Shown here one piece after another: positions 1-7,267 of a stretch of DNA of 7,267 nucleotides. Both the position numbers and the translations under genes were made by a program. Position 1 is the first letter of the stretch; each line of letters begins with the position of its first letter. The DNA is from Pseudomonadota bacterium (GTDB lineage Bacteria; Pseudomonadota; Gammaproteobacteria; Xanthomonadales; Rhodanobacteraceae), in the NCBI GenBank assembly GCA_025351555.1, contig JANXVS010000178.1, forward strand, positions 1-7,267. The letters run 5' to 3'. The notes beneath the pieces are model-generated. The model saw only the letters and a program-made list of their open reading frames with translations. It had not been told where the DNA came from and made no database searches.

Positions 1-285
1 CTCACGGTCAAGCCCGGCCAGGTGCTGAGCCTGCAAAAACATCATCGCCGCAGTGAGCACTGGACGGTCGTCTACGGCACCGCCAAGGTGCGCGTAGGCG
101 ATCGCGAATTCCTGCTCCAGCGCAATGAATCCACTTTTATACCGATGGGCGAACTGCATCGACTGGAGAATCCCGGAGATCAGGATATCCATCTGATCGA
201 AGTCCAGTGCGGCGATTATTTCGGCGAAGACGATATCGTGCGGTTGGAAGACAAGTACGGCAGGGTTGCTGACAACAAGACGTAG
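1..285 (+). CDS. manC: Mannose-1-phosphate guanylyltransferase / mannose-6-phosphate isomerase, C-terminal fragment
   Basis: The last 94 codons of a bifunctional enzyme that isomerises fructose-6-phosphate to mannose-6-phosphate and makes GDP-mannose from mannose-1-phosphate, feeding cytoplasmic synthesis of exopolysaccharide or O-antigen sugars. Only the isomerase cupin is visible. The frame is open from base 1 and ends at TAG 283-285. Its first cupin motif fits G-x5-Q-x-H-x4-E-x6-G, with candidate metal ligands Gln12, His14 and Glu19 of the fragment. The second motif PMGELHRLENPG supplies His53, and the tail LEDKYGR is typical of ManC/AlgA/XanB proteins. Family members are about 470 residues, so roughly 375 residues and the nucleotidyltransferase domain lie off the left edge. 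One oddity is QKHHRRSEHW, where most relatives I recall have His-Arg at the Arg-Arg position; the ligands are unaffected. A stand-alone cupin isomerase cannot be excluded from this fragment. The symbol could equally be xanB or algA. Confidence 0.9.
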   Translation, partial: LTVKPGQVLSLQKHHRRSEHWTVVYGTAKVRVGDREFLLQRNESTFIPMGELHRLENPGDQDIHLIEVQCGDYFGEDDIVRLEDKYGRVADNKT

Positions 286-288
286 GAC

Positions 289-2019
289 TCAACGCACCCC
301 ATGCATCCAGCGCTTGATCAGCGGGCTCAATAGCAACGCGGCCAGCGCGGCCGCGAGGCCGAGCCAGACCATGTGATCGAACAGGTTGCCGTATTTCAGC
401 TTGGCTTCGATGAAATCGATCTTGCCGCCTTCGGGAATATCCAGCGCAGCGAAGCTGCCGAACAGCGCTGCAGCCTGTTCGGAGAACGAGGTCGCCAGCC
501 AGTACGCACCCATCATCAGGCCGACCACGGCGGGCACGGACAACTGGGTGACCGCGGCCAGGCCGATCGGCGACAGGCACAGCTCACCGATTTCCAGCAC
601 GACGTAGGCGAGCAGCAACCACCAGACCGAGCCGAGTTGACCCGGCGTCACTGTCGCGTTCGCGGCGGACAGCACGAGAAACGACAAGCCGGCAAAGGCC
701 AGTCCGATCGCGTTCTTGATCGGCTTGCTGGGATTCAGCCCGCGCCGTTCCAGCCACGGCCACAACCAGCTGAACAGCGGCGTGAGCAGGATCAGCACCC
801 ACGACGCCAGGTATTCCAGCGATTCAGCCGTTTGCGGCAGCACGATGCTGTCGCGCAGGAACAGGCCGAAGCCGACGATGCTGATGGCAGTGACCAGATA
901 CATCGCGGTGCGCGGCGAAGAACGCATCGCAATGCCGACGGTTAGCGGCGCCAGGATCAACGGGATGATCGACCACGGCCAGGGCTTGCCTGTCGTGATT
1001 ACCAGGGACGGAAAGAAATCCTTGGTCAGCATGCGATCGGTGAACACCAGCCACGAGCCATAAGTCTGTTCGTAGAGCGCGAAGAACAGCAGGCAACTGC
1101 TGATGAAGAACACCACGGCCAGCATCTGCTCGCGCTGTACTTTTGTACAACGCAAAAAGATATACCAGCCCAGCCATGCCAGCCACAGCGCTAGCATGAC
1201 GAACTGCACATACAGCACGGCGTGGCCGAGCTGCATCAGCAACCAGATCGCTGGCAGCGCGGCGGCGACGCTGAGGTAGATGCACCATTCCACGTTCAGC
1301 CGCCCGAACACGCGCCGGCGCAGCAGTGCCGGATCGCGCGGCTCGGCATGGCCTTGCAGATACTTCTGCCCGGTGATGAACATGCCCAAACCCGCCAGCA
1401 TGCCGATACCGGCGGCGCCAAAACCATAACCCCAGCCGTACACTTCGCCGAGATACCCGCAGATCAGACTGGAAAACACCGCGCCGACATTGATGCCCGC
1501 ATAGAAGATCGTGAAACCCGAATCGACGCGCGGATCGTTTTCCGGATAGAGCTTGCCGACGATGGTCGAGATATTCGGCTTCAGGAAACCGACACCACTG
1601 ATGATCAGCGCGAGTGACGAATAGAACACGCTGAGCGCGAACAGGTCGCGGTGGACTTCACCATTGACCACTTCGGCCTGATGACCTTCGACCGCCATGC
1701 CCAGGTGTCCGAGCACGAGCAGGATGCCGCCGAGCACGACCGCCTTGCGCATGCCCAGGAAACGATCGGCCAGCAAGCCGCCGATCAGCGGGACCGCATA
1801 GACCATGCCGCCATAAGCGCCGATCAGGGCGTAGCCATCGGTTTCCGTGAATTTGTGGTGCTTGAGCAGGTACAGCAGCAACAGCGCCTTCATGCCGTAA
1901 AACGAGAAGCGCTCCCACATCTCGGTGAAGAAGCAGACGTAGAGCCCCTTCGGATGCCCGAACATTTCTTCGGTTAGATAGGGGGCAGGAGCCGACTCGG
2001 TCAGGCTGATGGCTGGCAT
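289..2019 (-). CDS. POT/PTR2-family proton-dependent oligopeptide transporter
   Basis: Inner-membrane symporter of 576 residues, expected to import di- and tripeptides with protons. Residues 30-43 carry the family signature FFTEMWERFSFYGM (ExxERFxYY; Glu33, Glu36, Arg37), with Phe40 in place of the first Tyr. A GGLLADRFLG loop at 80-89 resembles MFS motif A. GVGFLKPN holds Lys147, and FTIFYAGINVGA (169-180, Asn177) is the second PTR2 signature. Glu317 in FALYEQTYGS and Glu479 in IGELCLSPIG match the conserved acidic residues of helices 7 and 10. Many hydrophobic stretches fit 12-14 helices, and the length fits the family. I chose ATG at 2019 because the protein then begins shortly before helix 1. 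An upstream in-frame ATG at 2115 would add 32 non-hydrophobic residues and run across the promoter region. A weak GGA lies 7 nt before the chosen start. It is transcribed divergently from the OPT gene and converges on manC. The substrate range is not readable from sequence. Confidence 0.95.
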   Translation of the reverse strand: MPAISLTESAPAPYLTEEMFGHPKGLYVCFFTEMWERFSFYGMKALLLLYLLKHHKFTETDGYALIGAYGGMVYAVPLIGGLLADRFLGMRKAVVLGGILLVLGHLGMAVEGHQAEVVNGEVHRDLFALSVFYSSLALIISGVGFLKPNISTIVGKLYPENDPRVDSGFTIFYAGINVGAVFSSLICGYLGEVYGWGYGFGAAGIGMLAGLGMFITGQKYLQGHAEPRDPALLRRRVFGRLNVEWCIYLSVAAALPAIWLLMQLGHAVLYVQFVMLALWLAWLGWYIFLRCTKVQREQMLAVVFFISSCLLFFALYEQTYGSWLVFTDRMLTKDFFPSLVITTGKPWPWSIIPLILAPLTVGIAMRSSPRTAMYLVTAISIVGFGLFLRDSIVLPQTAESLEYLASWVLILLTPLFSWLWPWLERRGLNPSKPIKNAIGLAFAGLSFLVLSAANATVTPGQLGSVWWLLLAYVVLEIGELCLSPIGLAAVTQLSVPAVVGLMMGAYWLATSFSEQAAALFGSFAALDIPEGGKIDFIEAKLKYGNLFDHMVWLGLAAALAALLLSPLIKRWMHGVR

Positions 2020-2136
2020 GCGGTCGTCCGGAAAATGACGGCTAGGGAGTGCCGCAAGTATACGTGCGCAAACTTGCCGCGTGTCGTAGACTCGGCCGGC
2101 TCCCGAACAGGGCAAACAGCCAAGAGGAACAGACTC
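2020..2136. promoter_or_regulatory. Divergent intergenic control region between POT and OPT transporter genes
   Basis: This 117-bp gap must hold the start signals of both transporters. Leftward, TATACT (complement of 2057-2062) is a good -10 match. The nearest -35 candidate, ACGACA (complement of 2082-2087), is four of six and 19 bp away, so it is weak. This would give a leader of about 30 nt. Rightward, TATACG at 2059-2064 with ATGACG at 2035-2040 (18-bp spacer) is a weaker pair. Both -10 boxes share the palindrome GTATAC at 2058-2063. The 20 bases 2056-2075 form an imperfect dyad in which 7 of 10 positions pair, which could be an operator. All of this is reading by eye; the region being regulatory is much safer than the individual boxes. 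Confidence 0.5.
2122..2128 (+). promoter_or_regulatory. Ribosome binding site that fixes the OPT gene start at GTG 2137
   Basis: AAGAGGA lies 8 nt before GTG at 2137. No ATG with a comparable site exists nearby in this frame. The first in-frame ATG upstream, at 2035, would add 34 residues of unfamily-like sequence across the divergent promoter. This motif is the reason for choosing the GTG start. Confidence 0.75.
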
Positions 2137-4149
2137 GTGACCAGCAAAATTCTGCCCGACGCGGAACCCCGTAAAGAACTGACGATCCGCGGCCTGATCC
2201 TGGGTATCGTCATTACCCTCGTGTTCACGGCGGCCAACGTGTATTTCGGCCTCAAGGCCGGACTCACCTTCGCGACTTCGATTCCTGCCGCCGTGATATC
2301 GATGGCGATCCTGCGCTATTTCAAGGGCGCGACCATGCAGGAGAACAACATCGTGCAGACGGTCGCCTCGGCGGCCGGCACCCTGTCGTCGATCATCTTC
2401 GTGTTGCCGGGACTGATCCTGATCGGCTGGTGGACGGGCTTCAATTACTGGACTTCATTCGCGATCTGCGCGCTCGGCGGCGTTCTCGGCGTGATGTATT
2501 CGATCCCGCTGCGCCGCGCGCTGGTGACAAATTCTGACTTGCCGTATCCGGAAGGCGTGGCTTGCGCCGAAGTGCTCAAGGTCGGCTCCGGTGGCGAAGG
2601 CGTCAGCGCCGAAGCGGCGGCCGAATCCAACCGTGCGGGACTGCTCGCGGTCTTGTGGGGCTCGATTGTCTCGGCGGTTTTCGCCGTCGTGGTCGCGACG
2701 CGGGTGTTCGCGGGCGATGTGGTGACTTACTTCCGCGTTGGCGGCGCGCAGGGTGGCGTAACCGGATTCGATTTCTTCCTCTCGTTTGCATTATTTGGTA
2801 TCGGTCATCTGGTCGGATTGTGGGTGGGCATCGCGATGCTGGTCGGTGCCATGATCGGCTGGGGTTGGGGCGTGCCGCACTATTCGGCCCTCGCGCCAGC
2901 GGCCGGGGCGATTGCGGATCTGGCCAACGCGACCTGGAGCCACAAGGTGCGCTTCGTCGGCGCCGGTACCATCGGCGTTGCCGCCGTCTGGACGCTGGCC
3001 AAGCTGGTCAAGCCGGTCATCAGTGGCCTGGCCTCGGCGATGGCCGCTTCGCGCGCGCGCGGCGCCGGCAATGCGGCCTTGCTGCCGCGCACCGAGCACG
3101 ACATTCCGATCGGACAAGTCGGGGTGATCTCGCTGATCTGCCTTGCGCCGATCGGCTGGTTGCTGGCAAATTTTGCGATGACGGCTGGCCATGGATTGGA
3201 AGACCACATCCTGTTGCTCGTCGTCGGCGGATTGATCTACGTGGCGTTGATGAGTTTCTTCGTATCCGCCATCTGCGGCTACATGGCCGGCCTGATCGGC
3301 TCGTCGAACAGCCCGCTGTCCGGCATCGGCATCATTGTCGTGATTGGCGCGGCCCTGCTGCTGGTGTTCGGCGTCCGCTCGTCGCTGCCCGTGAGTAGCG
3401 AAAACGCGCTAGTCGCATTCGCGCTGTTCGTCACTTCCATTGTGTTCGCGGCTGCGGCGATCGCCAACAACAACCTGCAAGATCTCAAGACCGGACAACT
3501 CGTCGATGCGACGCCGTCGAAACAGCAATGGGCGCTGGTCGTCGGCGTGTTCGCCGGCGCCGCGATCATTCCGCCGATACTGGACCTGCTCAACCAGGCG
3601 TACGGATTTGTCGGCGCGCCAGGTCCGCTTCGTGAACATCCGTTGGCCGCACCGCAGGCCGGCTTGATCTCGGCGCTCGCGCAGGGAGTGATCCAGAACA
3701 ACATCGACTGGGGCCTGATCAAGATCGGTGGAATGATCGGCGTGGTCATGATCGTGATCGACGAAGTGCTGCGGCGCACGACGAAATCGGTGCATCTGTC
3801 GCCGCTGGCCGTTGGCCTGGGCATCTATCTTCCGACCCAAAGCACGCTGATGGTCGTCGTCGGCGCGATCGCCGGCTGGTATTTCGATCGCCGCGCCGAG
3901 CGCACCTCGAAAAATCCCGAGGCGACCAAGCAACTGGGCATTCTGCTCGCTTCCGGCATGATTGTCGGGGAGGGACTGCTTGGCGTGATAATCGCGGCGT
4001 TCGTCGCGTTTTCCGGCAAGGACTTTCCACTGCAACTGGTCAGCGACGACTACGCGAATGGTCCCGCGTTGTGGGTTGGCGGCATCGCTTTCGCCGCGAT
4101 CATGGCGGCGCTCTACCGCTGGGTCAGACGGCTGAATCGTCAGGTCTAA
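2137..4149 (+). CDS. OPT-family oligopeptide transporter (TIGR00733-like)
   Basis: Polytopic inner-membrane transporter of 670 residues with a short polar N-terminus followed by many hydrophobic helices (about 14-16). Family marks are NVYFGLKAG at 34-42 followed by a TSIPAAVISM helix, ENNIVQTVASAAG at 69-81, and LPYPEGVACAEV at 135-146. Further on there is a SPLSGIGI segment, a cytoplasmic-looking NNNLQDLKTGQLVDATPSKQQ-type loop, and LAVGLGIYLP near the C-terminus. These resemble the bacterial/archaeal branch of the OPT family, named as oligopeptide transporters but with few tested members; plant YSL relatives move metal chelates. The start is GTG 2137, set by the strong site at 2122-2128. 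The gene is divergent from the POT transporter and 32 bp upstream of a secreted dipeptidyl peptidase, which favours peptides as substrate. Family assignment is firm; substrate is inference. Confidence 0.93.
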   Translation: MTSKILPDAEPRKELTIRGLILGIVITLVFTAANVYFGLKAGLTFATSIPAAVISMAILRYFKGATMQENNIVQTVASAAGTLSSIIFVLPGLILIGWWTGFNYWTSFAICALGGVLGVMYSIPLRRALVTNSDLPYPEGVACAEVLKVGSGGEGVSAEAAAESNRAGLLAVLWGSIVSAVFAVVVATRVFAGDVVTYFRVGGAQGGVTGFDFFLSFALFGIGHLVGLWVGIAMLVGAMIGWGWGVPHYSALAPAAGAIADLANATWSHKVRFVGAGTIGVAAVWTLAKLVKPVISGLASAMAASRARGAGNAALLPRTEHDIPIGQVGVISLICLAPIGWLLANFAMTAGHGLEDHILLLVVGGLIYVALMSFFVSAICGYMAGLIGSSNSPLSGIGIIVVIGAALLLVFGVRSSLPVSSENALVAFALFVTSIVFAAAAIANNNLQDLKTGQLVDATPSKQQWALVVGVFAGAAIIPPILDLLNQAYGFVGAPGPLREHPLAAPQAGLISALAQGVIQNNIDWGLIKIGGMIGVVMIVIDEVLRRTTKSVHLSPLAVGLGIYLPTQSTLMVVVGAIAGWYFDRRAERTSKNPEATKQLGILLASGMIVGEGLLGVIIAAFVAFSGKDFPLQLVSDDYANGPALWVGGIAFAAIMAALYRWVRRLNRQV

Positions 4150-4169
4150 ACGTATCAACAACTTTTCGT

Positions 4170-4174
4170 AGGAG
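4170..4174 (+). promoter_or_regulatory. Ribosome binding site of the S9 peptidase gene
   Basis: AGGAG sits 7 nt before ATG 4182, inside the 32-bp gap after the OPT stop codon. It supports ATG 4182 as the start rather than the in-frame upstream ATG at 4071, which lies inside the OPT coding sequence. The ATG 4182 start also places a clean signal peptide at the N-terminus. No terminator or convincing promoter is visible in this gap. Confidence 0.8.
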
Positions 4175-4181
4175 TTTCCGG

Positions 4182-6241
4182 ATGAAGTCCGTATTCGTCT
4201 TGTTCGCCTTGACACTCGTCGGTAGCGCCTTCGCTGCGTCGCATCCGTTCAACGCCAACGATCTGGTGATGATGGATCGCGTCAGTGATCCGCAGATTTC
4301 GCCGGACGGCAAGCATGCTGCGTATCAGCTGCGCGAAACCGACTACGCCGCGAACAAGGGCGTCAACAGTATCTGGTTGCTCGACTTGACTGCGAAGGAT
4401 GCCAAGCCTCTTGCGCTCGTCAAGCCGGGCGTCATGCCGAGCACGAGCCCACGCTGGTCGGCAGATGGCAAGTACGTGTACTTCCTTGCCCAAGCCAAGG
4501 ACGATGCGGTCACGCGCGTATGGCGCATCGCGGTGAACACGGATGTAGCCAACACGCCTGAAGCGGAGACGCCGTGGCCGGTCGATATCAACAATTTCAA
4601 ATTGTCGCCGGACGGCCAGCAGATGCTGCTATCGATCGACGTGTTTCCGGATTGCGCAGAACATCTGTGCACGAAGAAGCCAGCCGATGAAAAGTTGAGC
4701 AAGGCCAGCGGCACGCTCTACGACAAACTGTTTATCCGTCACTGGGACACTTGGGCGGACGGTCGCCGTTCGCAATTGTTCATCGCGGGCTCCGAGAAAC
4801 CGCGCGGCGGCAAGGGCATGGTCGCGTTGCCGCGTCTATTGAGCCGCGGCATCGACGGCGATGTTCCATCGAAACCTTTCGGTGACGAAGGCGAATACGC
4901 ATTCTCGCCTGATGGTAAGACGGTGTACTTCGATGCGCGCATCGCCGGCAAGTCCGAGCCGTGGTCGACGAATTTCGATATCTATTCAGTGCCCGCCGAC
5001 GGCTCGGCGGCGCCGAAGAATCTGACTGCCGCGAATCCCGCCTGGGATAGTGCTCCGCTGCCCTCGGCCGATGGCAAGACGCTTTACTACCTGGCGATGA
5101 AACGTCCGGGCTTCGAAGCCGACCGTTTCGGCGTCATGGCGCTGGATCTGGCCAGCGGCAAGACGCACGAGATCGATCCGCAATGGGATCGCTCCGCCGG
5201 TGGATTACAATTGTCCACAAATGGAAAAACGTTGTACACGAGCACCGATGACAACGGCGATCACGCCATCTTCGCCATCGACATCGCCAGCGGCAAGGCG
5301 ACCAAGCTCAACGGGCCCGGTCAGGTCGAGGGCTTCAGCGCCCTCGGCAACCAGATCGTGTTCGCGCGCAGCACGTTGAAAACGCCGGCCGACCTGTTCC
5401 GCATCAACGGCGACGGCGGCAAGGAAACCCAACTTACGCAGTTGAACACCGCGCGTCTGGCCGATGCGCAGATGGGCGACTACGAGTTCTACACGTTCAA
5501 GGGGGCAGACGACGCGACCGTGCAGGGTTACGTGGTCAAGCCGGTCGGTTACGAAAAAGGCAAGAAATATCCGGTCGCTTTCGTGATCCACGGGGGGCCG
5601 CAGGGCGCGATGACGAACGAGTTCCACTACCGCTGGAATCCGCAGACCTATGCCGGACAAGGGTTCGCCGTCGTCACCGTGAATTTCCACGGCTCTACCG
5701 GCTATGGCCAGGCGTTCACCGATTCGATCTCGGGCGACTGGGGCGGCAAGCCGCTGGTGGATTTGCAGAAAGGTTGGGCGGCGGCACTGGAAAAGTATAC
5801 CTTTCTCGATGGCGACCACGCCTGCGCGCTTGGCGCGAGTTATGGTGGCTACATGGTCTACTGGATCGCCGGCAACTGGCCGCAACCCTGGAAGTGCCTG
5901 GTCGATCACGATGGCGTGTTCGACAACCGCATGATGGGTTACTCGACCGAGGAACTGTGGTTCGACGAGTGGGAAAATAGAGGCACGCCATGGGAACAGC
6001 CGGAGAACTATGAAAAGTATAATCCGGTCGATTATGTGAAAAACTGGCGTGTACCGATGCTGGTGATCCACAGTGCTCACGATTACCGGATTCCGATCGA
6101 GCAAGGCATCGGCGCGTTCACTGCCTTGCAGCGGCGCGATATTCCGAGTGAATTTCTTACCTTCCCCGACGAGAACCATTGGGTGCTCAAGCCGCAGAAC
6201 AGTGTGTTGTGGCACGACACGGTCAATGCCTGGTTGAAGAA

Positions 6242-6257
<16 letters not shown>
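4182..6257 (+). CDS. Secreted S9-family serine dipeptidyl peptidase, DPP5-like
   Basis: Exported serine peptidase of 691 residues, expected to remove dipeptides from peptide N-termini in the periplasm. Residues 1-18 are a signal peptide (basic Lys2, hydrophobic core, AFA before the likely cut at 18/19). Residues about 30-430 form a beta-propeller with recurring S-x-DGK blade motifs near 40, 93, 142, 242, 296 and 346. The C-terminal alpha/beta-hydrolase carries HGGPQG at 470-475 and nucleophile Ser553 in GASYGGYM. Asp634 (HSAHDYR) and His666 (DENHW) complete the triad. The segments NFHGSTGYGQAFTD (501-514), LVDHDGVFDNR and STEELWFDEWE match my memory of DPP5 enzymes (S9C, preferring Ala or hydrophobic P1) more than of DPP4 or prolyl oligopeptidase. 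Cys158 and Cys163 may form a disulfide, as suits an exported protein. Length is normal. An acylaminoacyl-peptidase label is the main alternative. It lies 32 bp after the OPT gene and overlaps the next one. Confidence 0.93.

Positions 6258-7267
<1,010 letters not shown>

Noticed and set aside
43..63. QKHHRRSEHW in the ManC cupin, where relatives usually have His-Arg rather than Arg-Arg, hinting at an inactive isomerase.
   Set aside because: The cupin metal ligands (Gln12, His14, Glu19, His53 of the fragment) are all present, so loss of activity is not supported.
1136..1149. Perfect short inverted repeat TGTAC-TTTT-GTACA.
   Set aside because: A 5-bp stem in the middle of the POT coding region with no following T-run; too short to call a terminator or operator.
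4071..4181. In-frame upstream extension of the peptidase gene to ATG 4071.
   Set aside because: It would overlap the OPT gene by about 79 bp and bury the signal peptide. ATG 4182 has a good AGGAG site and a clean signal peptide.
3409..4215. A 268-codon minus-strand open frame opposite the OPT gene.
   Set aside because: It is antisense to conserved OPT helices, and its translation is low-complexity Arg/Asp/Gln/His-rich sequence typical of shadows.
5211..5219. TTGTCCACA, one mismatch from a DnaA box.
   Set aside because: It is single, lies inside the peptidase coding sequence, and has no AT-rich element or sister boxes nearby, so it is not an origin.

Overview
This is an ordinary-looking chromosomal window from a G+C-rich (roughly 60%, by eye) proteobacterium. 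The mix of genes suggests a gammaproteobacterium of the Xanthomonadales/Lysobacterales type: a ManC/XanB-like bifunctional sugar-nucleotide enzyme, a POT and an OPT peptide transporter, an exported S9 dipeptidyl peptidase, and glutathione-dependent formaldehyde oxidation genes. This taxonomic placement is inference. I see no mobile element, CRISPR array, rRNA, tRNA or phage gene.

Layout. (1) Positions 1-285 (+) hold the C-terminal cupin end of a type II mannose-6-phosphate isomerase/mannose-1-phosphate guanylyltransferase, cut by the left edge. (2) Positions 289-2019 (-) hold a complete POT/PTR2 proton-coupled oligopeptide transporter, which meets the first gene tail to tail with only 3 bp between the stop codons. 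(3) Positions 2020-2136 are a 117-bp divergent control region. (4) Reading right from it are an OPT-family transporter (GTG start at 2137), a secreted DPP5-like S9 serine peptidase (4182-6257), S-formylglutathione hydrolase (6242-7108) and the first 54 codons of class III alcohol dehydrogenase / S-(hydroxymethyl)glutathione dehydrogenase (from 7105, cut by the right edge). The four rightward genes are separated by 32 bp, then a 4- or 16-bp overlap (depending on the start used), then a 4-bp ATGA overlap, so they look like one transcription unit.

How the genes may work together. The exported DPP5-like enzyme should release dipeptides from oligopeptide N-termini outside the cytoplasm. POT transporters take up di- and tripeptides with protons, and the OPT carrier is a second, unrelated putative peptide carrier. 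The left and middle parts therefore read as a peptide-scavenging module built around a divergent promoter. The last two genes catalyse the final two steps of glutathione-dependent formaldehyde detoxification (S-hydroxymethylglutathione to S-formylglutathione to formate plus glutathione). They appear to be appended to the peptide module by overlapping reading frames. No unknown system is evident. The points most worth a second look are the peptide module itself, the shared divergent promoter, and the coupling of peptidase and formaldehyde genes.
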